Of a stretch of DNA of 64,000 nucleotides, positions 13,085 to 25,150 are shown piece after piece. The translations under genes and the position numbers were made by a program. The notes beneath the pieces are model-generated. The model did not search any database. It was not told the DNA's origin and saw only the letters and a list, made by a program, of their open reading frames with translations. Every line of letters begins with the position of its first letter. The first letter of the stretch is position 1. The stretch comes from Nepenthes gracilis (lineage: Eukaryota; Streptophyta; Magnoliopsida; Caryophyllales; Nepenthaceae): contig BSYO01000019.1 of assembly GCA_033239525.1 (NCBI GenBank), positions 7,189,006-7,253,005 on the forward strand. The letters are read 5' to 3'.

Positions 13085-14250
13085 CTAAGTCGAACCCTAA
13101 CAATTAAGAAAATATTGAGAAATGCCTCTTTACCAAAATTTTTGTGGATAAAGATCCTTTAAACTGCTATACAAATTCTTAGTTGACTTCATAGGAAAGT
13201 CGTTCCAAAAACACCTTCGTAGTTGTGGATTAGTAGGAAAACAAATTTTCACATACATATTTGGGGGTTGTCTCCAATGAAGAATCAAATGCATAATTTA
13301 TAAGAAAAGAAAATTAGATTTTAAAACTACTAGAGAGTATTTTATTAGTTATTTAAAGAAATCTAAAAAGTGCACATTTTACTATCCTAAGTATAGTGCA
13401 AGAATAATAAAAACAGGTAATGTTAGATTTTTATTTTATTGATTATCTCAAAAAATTTAAAGGGTATAGATTTTATTATCCTAAATATAATATAAGAATA
13501 ATAAAAATACATAATTTTAAATTTTTTGAAAATATTGAAACCAATGAGAGTGGCATTCTATGAAACGTGGATATTAAAGAAGTTAGGGTACAAGTTCTTT
13601 AACCTATAATTTCTAAAAAAAAAATTATTGCTCGGTCTATTATTTAATAATTTAGCAATGGTAAACAGTAAATCAATGATTCTATATATTTGATGAGATT
13701 ATCACATTTGAACAAGTCATAGAAAAAAATAATTCTTCTAAATGGATTAATACCATAAAAATAAATTAAAATTAATGGAATATAATAATGTTAAGGATCT
13801 TATCGAAATGTTTAAATGTTACAAAACTGTTGATTATAAATGTATATGTAAGGTCAAACATGACTCAAAGGATACTGTCAAGCGATACAAAATTAAATTT
13901 GTTGCCCCAGTTTATAATTAAAAAGGCAGCATTGATTATAAAAAGATATCATCTCTAATTTTAAATTTAAGAATTATAATGATGTTGGGAGCACATTTTA
14001 ATTTGGCATTACACTAAATGGATGTGAATACTACTTTTCTAAATGGTAGCTTAGATTAAAATTGTATATAAAATAGCTTGAAGGATTTTTAGTTAAAGGA
14101 CAAAAAAGTTTTGTTTGTTAGTTTTACAATACCATTTTATCCTTTCATTTTATAGAAAATACTATTAATCAATGATATACCTGAATATCAATAGGAGAAA
14201 GTTATATTTTTTATTCTATATATTAATAATATATTTTTGGAAGTAGTAAT
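13085..14250 (+). pseudogene. Ty1/copia pol remnant, part A (E4: integrase end to RT active site)
   Basis: Reading across frames shows Ty1/copia pol in its usual order. The segment SLPKFLWIK (about 13120) is from the integrase C-terminal region. FEQVIEKNNSSKWINTI (about 13710) precedes RT. The RT itself includes MDVNTTFLNGSLD (about 14010) and ends at LYINNIF (about 14215), the position of the catalytic YVDD box. Both catalytic aspartates read as asparagine (GAT to AAT), and stops are frequent, so it is dead. The frame is interrupted eight codons later by the Tat element E5 and resumes at 32237. I saw no copia gag; the left end at about 13085 abuts unassigned sequence. Confidence 0.8.
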
Positions 14251-15282
14251 TGATGGGTATGCCTGTAGTGTGCTGACCTAAGAAAGAGGAGCGGCCCAAA
14301 TCCGTTACAGCCCACACACAAGCTCGGATGGTCAACGAGAACAGTTGACCGAAAAAAGGCAAAGAATGCCAGCTTAAGGACGGGCAAGTGGTGCAAAAGG
14401 ATGATCAACATTTCTGTTGATCGGAAGTGCTATAGTAGGTCGGCATATGAGCAAGCCTTAGTGGTCCAGGCCCAATCCGACCTACTTTTTCGTCCACAGC
14501 CAGCAACGGTCTTCTTCCCTAATTTTGTGCTCTCACCAAAGGCAACTTCCATGGCAACAGTCATTAACAGATTCAGCGCTCATCCCATGAGAAAAGTGTC
14601 AGAATCTCTTCCATGTCTGTAGCAAACCCTAACAGTTACAAATCACAAAAAGAAGGCAATCCTTCCTTGAAGCCGTTACTGCCATTAATGCTAATGCCAA
14701 GAAAGGAAGCTAGTCCAGCAGAAGCTTTGGAATCAAGCACTCCTGCCTAAGAAAGAATGCTCAGCATCTCAATTAGAAAGGGGTCATGGAATCCACATTC
14801 CAGGAGAATGCTCTCTCCTCTGCTGAATAATGTTCTTGCACTTCTAGCTTCAGCCTACAAACTCCGGCGTTCCTTTTATTCTGTGGAGAAGCCCACAGAG
14901 TTCTGGCAACGTCCTCACAGGCTCTCACGTTTGCGGATGCCCCTACTCATTCCCACCCACCTATCACTACGTTCCAAGCGAACCCAGCGACAGGAGTCAT
15001 TGCTCCTCACGAGCTCTAAAAGCTTCTCGTAACAAGAACATAACCTCCACAACAACATTCTCTGCTCTTTTTCTTACTCTTCTCCTTTCTTTAATTTTCT
15101 CAGTTCTTGGAAGGCTGTTCGTTGACTTGAGTATCGAAATATTTTTGGTGGGACAGTATCCCACCAACACATGACCTCTTGTTTGTTTTAGTGGTGTGTA
15201 GGATCCGGACTCGGTGGACTGAACCGGTTTCAACAATCCACTTGACCCGAACCTGTTCAAAGTTTGGTTCCAAGACGCATTG
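14251..15282 (+). repeat. 5' LTR of E5
   Basis: Starts TGATGGGTATG after the TSD GTAAT and ends CGCATTG, directly before the primer site. The matching 3' LTR ends CACATTA. An ancestral CATCA end, the inverted complement of TGATG, would explain both by C/T and A/G transitions. Length 1032 bp. ORFs on both strands inside it (up to about 100 codons) are not conserved between the two LTRs and are not called. Confidence 0.85.
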
Positions 15283-15302
15283 TTGGTGCCGTCTGTGGGA
15301 AA
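15283..15302 (+). promoter_or_regulatory. tRNA primer-binding site of E5
   Basis: TTGGTGCCGTCTGTGGGAA follows the LTR directly. It is a one-base variant of the site at 55700-55681 (TTGGCGCCGTCTGTGGGAA). This type of site is typical of plant Tat elements and marks where minus-strand DNA synthesis starts. Confidence 0.85.
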
Positions 15303-15363
15303 CACTTATAAAAAGCAAGCTACATTTTTCAGAAACCTTTCTCAACCAATACCCTCAATTGAA

Positions 15364-17145
15364 ATGGTGAACACGAGGGTACAAGCAAGCGAGCCAGCCA
15401 GAGATGTGTCTTCGCCCGACCAGGACCACACCACTGGTGTCATGGTCAATGAGGTGGCCACGGGGTTTTAGTGCCTTTCTTTCAAAGGAGCATATGCTAA
15501 ACACCAATAGGATGCTTCAGATACTCTGCTCCCGCCAGGAGCAAGTGCAACAAGGGGTTCCACCGATAGCGGCCCCTGCACCGGCATCAAGACGAGGAGG
15601 CCAAAGAAAGAAAGGATCAGCCAGAAGGTCCGAAAGGCCAACCAACATTCAAGCACAAGAGTCCTCACATGCTCAAAGCTGTCTAAGGCGTGAGCGGCTG
15701 GGAATCAGTGTGACCTTGGAGGAACGTTCGAAATGAAGAAACCCCAAATATTCTCGCGTAGAATCTAGGTCCCAGGCTCAGAAGGGAGCCTCCCGGGCCG
15801 TTAGATCTACTAGTGATAGTCGCCACCCGGCTGCTGGACAAACCTGAGAAAGAACAGAGTTGAGGGCATATCTCAACTCCAAAAGATCTAGTAATGTTGT
15901 TCAAGTGGATTCAAGGCAAGAAAAGATATGGAATCGTGTCTTCAAAGATGATGAGCACACAACCAATATCGACAGATCTCCTTTTACAGCGGAGATCTTA
16001 AATCGTCCTATGCCGACAAAATTTTAAATGCCAGCCCTTGACTCATATGATGGGAGTGCTGATCCCATTGATCATATCGCCCACTTCTGCACCCATCTGA
16101 GTCTACAGGGGTTGGAGGATGCTTAAAAGGAGACTCCCCGCTCACCTTAAAAGGAGACGCGCGTATCTGGTTTTATCATCTCCCCTCAGATTCAATCTAA
16201 AATTTTTCAGAGTTTACAGATCTCTTCTTGCCATAGTACGCCTCCAGCCGCAGGGAGGAAAAGCAGCATTGGCATCTGTCGCGCATCAAGTAAAAGCATG
16301 GGGAAAATCCGCAAAAGTTTCTGAATCGATTCGTGGCAGAAGCTAGGTGGATCCCTCGACTCACGGAGGAGATGAAATTAGGCATTTTCATCTTAGCACT
16401 GACGCATAGAGACTTCTTCAGGCACGTGGCACATAAGAATCTATAGACCTTTCAGGAGGTGGAGTCTATCACTAGGGCCTACGTGGTAGCGAATGAGGCC
16501 AATAAGTCTAAATGTCCCGAGCGGATTGAATAACCTCATTCTTTCCCAACTGAAGGAAAGAGGAAGTATGGCGGTGGCGAACACCCCCGATGGAAGCACC
16601 ATAGGACCGGGCCGACAGATCTCAAGGACTATAGGCCAATCAGCTTAACGCCCCTGACGGACACGCACTCGAATGTCCTCATGCAAATTTGGGTTGAGGA
16701 GTTCCTCAAGTGGCCCGAACCGCTTAAGATGGCGGAGGGAGGAAATCCTACCAAGTACTGTGATTTTCATTGATCTCTTGGACACTCCACCGAAGACTGC
16801 AAGACATTGCAGAGGGAGATAGAAGAGCTAATACGTAGAGGCTATCTTACCAGGTTCATCAAGGATCCTGGTCAGAGCTCTGATATAGCAGTCGGTAGAG
16901 GTCCAGAATCGTCTCCACCAAGGAATCGGGTCGCGGCAGGAGTAGTCAACATGATTACAACTCGGCCTGCCAAGATTCCGACAAACCACAAGAAGCAGTA
17001 TGCTGGGAAGAAGAAACAACACACTAAGAACAATGTCATTAGTTTTAGTAATAATAATTTCGAACATGTAGTTTCTCCTCACGCAGATTCCCTGGTTGTA
17101 TCCACCCTCGTTTCTGACGATAGTATCAACTACTGGCTGAAATGA
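15364..17145 (+). pseudogene. gag of E5, broken
   Basis: Structural polyprotein of the particle. The ATG at 15364 opens MVNTRVQASEPA, and a related start, MVNTLAQAST, is found on the minus strand at 55629 behind the matching primer site, which supports this start. The frame is lost at several points between 15470 and 16800. Near the C-terminus a Tat-type gag motif is readable: YCDFH, a stop, SLGHSTEDCKTLQREIEEL and RRGYLTRFI (about 16758-16860). This resembles the CxFHxxxGHxTEDC knuckle of Tat gag. The final ORF (16807-17145) runs up to the protease region. Multiple stops and shifts make it a pseudogene. Confidence 0.8.
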
Positions 17146-20100
17146 GTGTTCGTTGATAATGAAAGTTCACGCAATTTGCTTTATCTCGATGCATTTTTTA
17201 AACTGGATCTAAAATAGAGTCAATTAAGGCCTGCTGAAGGCCCATTATATGGCCTGGATAATGAACCCGTGCTCGTTCAATGGACAATTCAGTTAGAAGT
17301 AACTCCAGGTAAGTACCAAAGAACAGCTAGTCGAAGGCTCACTTTTTTAGTCGTCGACCTACCCTCCGTCTACAACGCTATACTAGGCCATCCATGTCTA
17401 ATAGCGTTCGGAGCCGTCACCTCAATACTGCATCTCAAAATAAAATTCCTAATAGTTTGTGGTATAGGCGAAGTGCTGGGTGGACATGTTATATGTCCTA
17501 GGTCACCCCAAGCAACAGCGCCAGATTAGAAGGAGAACTTGACCATCGAGATGAAACAACTCTAAAGCAAGTGTAGTTCAGAGAGACAACCGATCTCATC
17601 CCACTAAACCCGAAAGATCCGGAAAGGTGCGTACTGATTGGCAACTCGCTCACTGGGACACTACGTGACGAACTAGTCACGTTCTTACCACAGAACGCCG
17701 ATGTCTTCGCACAGACACCTGTCAACATGCTTGGGATCTCGGTCGGAGTAATGGTCTACAGGCTGGGCCTCGATCCAGGATGCAAGCCCATTAGGCAGAA
17801 GCGGAGAAACCACTCAGTAGAAAAAATTAATCACCATCTAGGAGGAGGTAAAAAAGCTGCTGGACTCCGGCTTTATCAGGGAGGTTCGGTACCTAAATTA
17901 GCTCTCAAAAGTTGTCTTGGTAAAGAAAAGCAATAGGAAATGGTAAACGTGCGTCAACTTTATTGACATTAACAAAGCCTACCCGAAAGACAGCTTTCTC
18001 TTGCCACGGATCAAACTATTGGTGGACTCAACATCTGGCCACGAGCTGTTGAGCTTCATGGACACGTACTCAAGCTACAACCAGATTCGGATGAGCCTAG
18101 ATGATGAGAAGCATACCTCGTTTATGACCGACAAAGACACCTATTGCTATAAGGTCATGCCTTTCGGTTTGAAGAACGCAGGCGCCACATACCAACGGCT
18201 CATGAACAAGATATTCGAAAAACAGATCGACCGTAACATGGAGGTGTACGTCGACGATATGCTCGTCAAGAGTAGGCATACCAGGGACCATATACGGGAT
18301 CTGGCAGAATCTTTCGAGGTACTCCGCGCATACTAAATGAAACTGAATCCAGTCAAGTGGGTCTTCGAAGTCTCCTCTGGGAAGTTCTTGGATTTCATCG
18401 TCTCCCAACGAGGATTGAGGAAAACCCCAGAAAAGGTCAGGGCTCTCATAGACATGATGCCGCCATGGAGCGTCAAGGACGTCCAGTGGCGAATCAGATG
18501 ACTGGCGCCCTTCTCCCTCTTCTTGGCAAAGTCTAGAGACAAGTACCAGCCCTTATTCAAGGTACTAAGGGGAGCGAAAGCAAATGGATTCTAGTGGACG
18601 GTAGAGTGCCAGACCGCCTTCGACGAATTGAAGCGATATTTGGCCAGCCCATTGTTGCTATCACCACCTAAAGACGGAGAGGAGATCTACCTCTACCTAA
18701 CAATATCGAAGAGGGCCCTCAGCTCTATCCACATATGCCGGACTCCGGCGCCCCAGAGGTTGGTCTACTACATGAGCAAAACGTTGACTGGCCAAGAGAC
18801 GCGCTACCCATGCACAGAAAAATTACCCATGGCGCTCATCTTCTCCGCCAGAAAGCTTAAACCTTACTTCTAGGCTGATTGCGTGATTGTCCTCACTGAC
18901 CAGCCACTAAAGAGAATCCTCCAGAAGCCTAATGTTTCTAGACGATTGGTAAAGTGGGCTATAGAATTGGAATAATTTGACATCGAATTCTGGCCTAGCC
19001 CAGCCATCAAAGGGCAGGCTCTAACCAACTTCATTGTTGAGCTTGCAACACCAATTCTCGAGGAGCAGCCCACTGAGGACGCAGGACAGATGAGGAAAGA
19101 GCCGGAATGGGTCCTCCATGTGGACGGATCATCAACGAACTCTAGAAGCAGAGCCGGAGTAGTACTAAAAACCCTAGACGGCTTTGAAGTGAAAATACTC
19201 ACTCAGACTCAACTTTCCAATGACCCACAACGTCACAGAATATGAAGCTCTGTTGGCTGGATTAAGACTGGCTAAAGAGTGTTCAACTAGATGACTGACC
19301 ATCTATAACGATTCTGAGCTGGTCGTCAACTAGGTCAACGGGAGTTTCGAGACAAGCAACCCTCACTTGGCTAAATACTTGGCCAAGGTAAAGGAGGACA
19401 ACTTGAAATTCAGCAAGGTGACCCTCGTTCATGTTCCTCGAGCCGAAAACTGGAAGGCAGACCAACTGGCCAGGGTAGCGACAGTAGAAAATCTAGAACA
19501 GTACTCGAGGGATATACGGGAGAGTCTCAATGCTTCCAGCATGAAGGAGCAGGAAGCAATGCTGATCTCCAGAGTAGAAAATTAGATGACTTCGTACCAA
19601 AAATACCTGGCAGAAAGAAAACTCCCAGAAGACCCAAACGAAGCCAGGTGGGTCAATAAGACGGCCGGCTGGTACTCAATGATCGACAGGCGGCTATATC
19701 GCTGAGGCTACTCGACTCTGTACCTCCGATGCCACGCTCCAAAGGAGGCAAACTACACCCTAGGTGAAATCCATCTTGGGATTTGCATGTCACATATTGG
19801 AGGCAAGAACTTGGCATTCAAAATCATGTGACAAGGATAATATTGGCTGACCATGAAAAAGGATGCGCTCGAGTTTGTAAAGAGGTACGAGAGCTGCCAA
19901 CTCCGTGGCAATCTCCACCGCCAACAGCCTGTTGAACTGAAATCCCTTCAAGCACCTTGGCCATTCACGTAGGGCTTAACATTCTCGATCCATTTCCCAT
20001 TGCAACAGGGCAAAGAAAATTCATCATCGCCGGTATCAACTACTTCACCAAGTGGGTCGAGGCCACCCCGCTAGCCAAGATCACAGAGCACAATGCTCTT

Positions 20101-20824
20101 GAGTTTGTCCGCTTAAACATAGTTAGTAGATTTGGCATTCCTAAGGTCATCGTCACTGAAACGGGACCCAATTCTCGGGAAAGTGATTCACTAAGTATTA
20201 GACCAATCTGGGTGTCAGATTGGTCCACACTTCAATGGCCTACTTGAAAGCAAACGGACATGTGAAGGTCACGAACCACATGCTACTCTACGGCCTCAAG
20301 ACCAAGTTGGAGAACTCTAGGGGCTCCTGAGTGAATGAGCTACCCTCCGTCCTTTGGTCTTATCAGACCACTCCAAAGGAACCAACTCGTGAGACGCCAT
20401 TCAGTCTCTACTACGGGACTAAAGTTGTGATTCTGGTTGAGATCGAGCTTCCAAGTCTCAGGGTCGACTCCTTCGACCCACAGGGCAACTCTAAAAAATT
20501 AGGGAACACCTAGACTTGTTGGAAGAAGCTCGCAATGTCGCCAAAATACAAACCGCAACCTACCAACAACCGATCACGCGTTACTACAACAAAAAAGTAA
20601 AGGCGCGACAGTTCGACATTGGAGACTTGGTCTTGCGGAGTATCGAAGCAACCAGCAAGATTGCCAACCGAAACAAGCTCTCCTCTAACTGGGAAGGACC
20701 TTTCTTAATCTCAGCCATCCTATAGAATAGAGCATACAAGCTTTGAACATAGGATGGCAAGTTGGTTCCACGGACGTGGAACGCGACCCACCTCAGGTGC
20801 TACTTCCAGTATGGGTCCAGGTAA
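17146..20824 (+). pseudogene. pol of E5 (protease, RT, RNase H, second RNase H, integrase), broken
   Basis: Copies element RNA into DNA and integrates it. Order of readable parts: protease-like FVDNESSRNLL (about 17149, the DxG core altered to DNE), then QLRPAEGPLYGLDNEP and YNAILGHPCL; RT from about 17727 with FMDTYSSYNQI, YKVMPFGLKNAGATYQRL and the catalytic box VYVDDMLVKS (about 18246); RNase H with YYMSKTL (about 18767); a second, plant-type RNase H beginning WVLHVDGSS (about 19108) and including YEALLAG, YNDSELVVN and KADQLARVA (to about 19480); integrase with IHLGIC/SHIGG and SCQLRGN zinc-finger pieces, INYFTKWVEA (about 20037) and VTETGPN, where the second catalytic aspartate is glutamate. 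The C-terminus NATHLRCYF ends at a TAA (20822). More than ten stops or shifts occur. The RT box is intact; the integrase and protease sites are not. Confidence 0.9.
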
Positions 20825-21591
20825 GTCATCCATATGTGTGCACACAAATGTAAATCATCCAGTTAATGAAATAATTATTTCTTTTCACGTATATTGTGTT
20901 ACCTTTATGTTATGTGTGAATGCATGTTTGCATGGTTATTTGTAGGATTAAAATGACCTAGACTGCCCCTAAGTCGGGCGGGTCTTCACTTGCTCATTAC
21001 TAAACTCTGGTCATCCCGGCAGCTCATAAGTGGTCGTACTTAAACCTTAGTCATATAGGTAGCCTACTAATGGTCGGCTTAAACCCTGGTCATCCAAGTG
21101 GTCCATGAGCGATCATACTTAAACCCTGGTCATCTAGACGGCCTACTAATGATCGGGTTAAACCTTGCTCATCCAAGTGGCCTGTTCGCGGCCAAAATCT
21201 TAGAGGGCTTAGACAGCATGCGCGACGAGCTCCCACACGAGGAGATAGCATAATCAGTCGACAACGGTCGATATAAGCAGGTAGCCCACCCTAAATATTG
21301 GCTGCCCTAGTACACACTGGGGTAGCGCCACCAAGCCTTTACTCTCGCACGAGTATGAGCCAGACTTGGCATGATGGCCCGGCTAGCCTTAACGTCAACT
21401 CAGGCTCAAGGCCTTCAAAAACACCAACAGTGCCTCAAGCTTGGCGGATGGCCGACCTGGGTACACAGAGTTGGCCGCAGAACTCAAACAACAAAAGTGG
21501 AAATTTCGATAAGTGCAAGGGCGGATAACAATAATGAAATGGTCATTTTATTGATCACGTTCTCTCAAAAATACATTAATTACAAAAAAAA
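20825..21591 (+). other. E5 non-coding region between pol and antisense ORF
   Basis: No conserved coding sequence. It contains a tandem repeat (21001-21194). The position matches the hypervariable region downstream of pol known in Tat/Ogre elements. Confidence 0.6.
21001..21194. repeat. Tandem repeat of 39-40 bp, five units
   Basis: Units start with TAAAC at 21001, 21041, 21080, 21120 and 21159. Each has the layout TAAACCxTGGTCATC ... ACTAATGGTCG. They lie between the pol end and the 3' end of the antisense ORF, the same relative place as the 42-bp repeat at 43958-44209. Confidence 0.85.
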
Positions 21592-23562
21592 CTAAGGAGG
21601 GGCTAATGACCCGTAGCTGACCAGGGGCTCCCCCATGAGGCTCTCATGAGACTTGGCGGAGCAGTTCTTTGGATTAAGGAACTCAATCGGGAAGTTAGAA
21701 TCAATCAGCCGAGCAATACACCGACTAACGTTAATCCCCTCCCACAACCATGCCATTAGCATGTTCTCAACCTCTTTGGGGCGAATGCGAATGGTCAATT
21801 GATTCTCCAATATGGATATCTACCCTGCAAGCTGATCGACATGCCTCTTGGCCCGGTCGATTTCGTCCTGGTGGTGAGAATTATCCTCTTTTAGCTTATC
21901 ATTTTCCTCGACTAGCCCGAACACCACGGCATCCTTAAGATTGGCATTCTCCTCTTTGATCCGGGCGTTCTCCGCCTTCAGATTGGCCAGCACAGATCCA
22001 AGATCAACCACGTCATCCCGATGCCCTGCCCTCATCGTCTCAAGCTCCTCATCAATCCAGGTGATCAGATTGTCCCTATTAGCGGTAGCCAGGTTACACT
22101 GACTAATCGCCTTAGTCACCACATCGGAGACCTTTTCCTTCTGCAAAAACAACAAAAGTTAGTAGCAGTCAGGTCAGAGGAAAGGGTAGGTTATGAACAA
22201 TTCTCCTGCCAATTTCAACGTGTTGGGAGCATTGGTCTAGCATGGGATCTCGTCTCGGGCAACGAAGGGCCAGAAATGGAACCCTCTCGAGCAGGCGAAG
22301 TGGTGGCCTCAACCGCAGACATCTCCAACAGCTCCGCAACCAGATCATCTGTTCCCTTTGGCTCTCTAGCGAAGGGCACCTCTGGCCCCTCCATGGGCTG
22401 TAAATGCTCCCCAACGATGGTCTCCTCTGTGATCTCAACCCTAGCCTCAACCGTTAACTAAGGTTCCTTGGCAATTAAGATCCTTGCAGTCTCCGAACCT
22501 CCTCAGATGGCGTGACTACTGGCACATCAAGTGGCTCAGTAGAAGCCTCCTCGAAACCTCTGAAGGGTATCTCCTCTTGTAGATCAACGGCCCACTCAAC
22601 GACGAGCTCCAGAGAAGAGTCCGACCTCGTCGAAGGCTCCGACTATGGAAGGGCAAGGATAACACAGCTGGCGACAGGAGACATACTCTCCCTAAAGGCC
22701 TCAATGGCAGAATCTTCGCCACATGCGCTAGAGCTAACCCCCCACTCCAGCAAGCTGCCCAACTAACACGCTACTAGGATCTGTTAAAGAGGACGAAGAA
22801 GGTCTAACTATCCCTGCCGTCGCAATCTTGGCAGTCAGACTGGTGAGAGGTCCCTCGCTAGCAAGCTCCCTGATCACAAGGGCGCGAAGTTTTCTCCTCT
22901 TAAGGGTTGCACCGTCTTCCACTTTGGAAATGGGGGCCCCCATTTGTCCTTCCTGGTCTCCTCATGAGAGACCAAATGATCTCTTTAGAAATCCACATGG
23001 TGGTCCTTCACTAGCTTGAACAGCCACCTCATGGACTCGATCTCCTCATCAGGAGGGGTCCTAGTGTAAATATTGGGCACCTTGTCCCACTCCCTAGCCA
23101 GGACTTATCTACGCGAACAAAAAAGAAATGATTCTTCCAGTTTTTTAACAAATCATATATGGCTGAGCTAACCTAAAGACCACTGTGTGGAGAAAGGGAG
23201 ATCCATTCGGCTCCCTTATTGAACTTAAATAACACTTTCACCATTGTCGCCATCAGTCACTTCGAGTGCTGATGGAGAAAAATACAGAAGGTGCACAAAT
23301 AGCGGATGGCGTTCGCATGGTACTGGGCGATGGGGACTTGAAGGGCTAGGAAGATATCCTGTAACTCGTCTGAGACCAAGACACGAAGACCACTCCTCAA
23401 GTGGGCTTCAAAAACGGCAATGAAACCCTTCGGTGGTGAACACGCCAGGTCATCACTGATTGGAACTTGAAAGACTATTCTCTTTGTAATGCTGTACTCG
23501 ACATACAACTCCTTGACATTAGACTCTCTGAGGACAGAAGAGACCTCGAGAGCAGAAGTCAT
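21592..23562 (-). pseudogene. Antisense ORF of E5: Transposase_28-like domain, coiled coil, GI-LC module
   Basis: Function unknown. It runs opposite to gag-pol. The start is taken as the ATG at 23562 (MTSALEVSSV). Residues about 40-95 (GFIAVFEAHLRSGLRV ... IAQYHANAIRYL) resemble the plant family annotated as putative gypsy-type transposon (Transposase_28) and align with 53111-53240 of the Tat derivative. After a stop at 23257 further homology continues (GAEWISLSP, KNHFFF). The ORF at 22155-21820 is a strong coiled coil (LKAENARIKEENANLKD, EENDKLKEDN). The end (21810-21592) carries LWEGINVSRC and FPIEFLNPKN, the conserved C-terminal module shared with 43460-43560, 52300-52390 and 54610-54700. 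Several stops and frameshifts lie at 22450-23250. The upstream control region is probably 23570-24060. Confidence 0.7.
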
Positions 23563-24060
23563 GGAATGGAAGCAAGAAACACTTAGAATTTTTTCAGCAA
23601 GAAAAAAGAACGAAAGGAAGTGTGAGAAATTCAAAAGGGAAATGGACTGACAACTTAGAGACAATGTGAACTCTGGAAGGCATAGCCGTCTTGAAAACAT
23701 GCACCATCATGGCTGCCACGTGGTGCTTCCTGAATGGGTATTGTCTGAATAGATCCTCTGGTATATTAATTACCAGGATCTTCAATTTACTGTGTGCAGA
23801 CACATGGCCACCTTTTCGTCTGACAAAACAGCCCATGATGATGCATCTGTTAACTCCCACAAGTTCTCCGAAGCTTACCTCTGGTGGTCAACTAATCCGG
23901 TCAACTTTTCCCTTAACAGTTCTGTAGTTTTGGTCTCAGACGATCAAAAATTCTGATCAACTTTTCCTTCAAAAATTTTGAATCCTAGCTCGAAGGGACA
24001 AAAGTTCCATTCGACACTTCCTTCTCCGGAATGGCAAGCCCTGGCGAGTATCAAAATAGC
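23563..24060. other. E5 sequence upstream of the antisense ORF
   Basis: No coding sequence recognised. It should hold the promoter of the antisense ORF and the approach to the 3' LTR, but the polypurine tract and left half of the 3' LTR are missing. At about 24061 the sequence changes abruptly to E6 LTR, marking a deletion junction. Confidence 0.5.
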
Positions 24061-25150
24061 CCTCGGCATTTCTGTGTAATTGAACTCGGCTTCCTGCATT
24101 AAACATCGGCCATGAACTCGGCATTGGTTTGTATTTGAACCCGGCTTTTGCATTGAAACCAAAATCGGCCCCCTTTTTGCATGGAAATCGGAACCGGCTC
24201 TTTTGTATGAGAGAAACGAAACCGGCCCTTGCACTGAAAACTTGAAATCGGGTGCTTGAAATGGATTCGCCCCTTTTGCATGAACATTCAAAATCGGCTC
24301 TTAAGTGGGCATGATTGAAATCGGCTGCTTGAAAATGGATTCGCCCCTTTATACATGAAAAATCAAAATCGGCCCTTGTATTGAAAACTTGAAATCGGCT
24401 GCATGAAATCAAACTCGGCCCTTGCGTTAAAAATCAAAATTAGCTTGTGTGTCAAAATCAAAATCGGCCCTTTGCATTAAAATCAAAATCGGGCCTTGTG
24501 TCAAAACCGAAATCGGCTTTGTGTATCGCAATCAAAATCTACCCTAGCATTGAAGTTAGACTCGGTCTTTGCATGGAAGTCGAACTCAAAAATCGAAATC
24601 GGCTTGTGCATCGGCCCTTTGCATTGCAATATAAATCGGGCCTTGGGTCAAAACCAATATCGGCTTTGTGCATCACAATCGAAATTGGTCTGCATTGAAA
24701 TCGGCCCTGGCATTAGAAATCGAAATCGGTTTGTGCAAAATTGGCCCTTGCGTCAAAATCAAAATCAGCCTTGAGCTTTGAAACCGAAATTGGCCTTTGT
24801 AGGTTAAATCGAAATCAGCCTTGAAATCGAATCGGCCCCGTCGTATAGCAAAAACGAAACCATCCTTCCCTTGAGAAATCAGAATCGACCTGCCTGCACA
24901 AAAACAAAATCGGCATCTTGCATGGTGAAATCGAAGCCGGCATCTTGCATGTTGAAATCGAAACCGGCCCCTTGCATGTTAAAATCGAAATCGGCTCCCT
25001 TGATGTGAAAATGAAATTGGCTCCCTTGATGTGAAAAAGAGCTCTAGCCCTTCCTTGATGAAAATCAAAACCGGCCACTTCAAGCATGAAAATCTAAACC
25101 CGCAACTTAAGGCATGGAATCTGAATCGGCTTTCCTGTATAAAAAAATTT
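24061..25150. repeat. Degenerate AAATCGGCC-type repeat block, copy in the E6 5' LTR
   Basis: About 1.1 kb of short irregular repeats built on AAATCGGC / GCCCTTGCAT, with periods near 20-36 bp. It gives spurious ORFs on both strands full of N, Q, K, S, R and I. The same block is at 29300-30480. Confidence 0.8.

Noticed and set aside
14997..15345. Overlapping ORFs of 80-100 codons in the E5 LTR
   Set aside because: The homologous 3' LTR (31950-32230) does not keep these frames.
21001..21194. CRISPR-like direct repeats
   Set aside because: The units are contiguous tandem repeats without unique spacers, in a plant retrotransposon.
24447..24774. Long overlapping ORFs on both strands in the AAATCGGCC block (also 29800-30182)
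   Set aside because: They arise from short repeats and differ between the two E6 LTR copies; no start context or homology.
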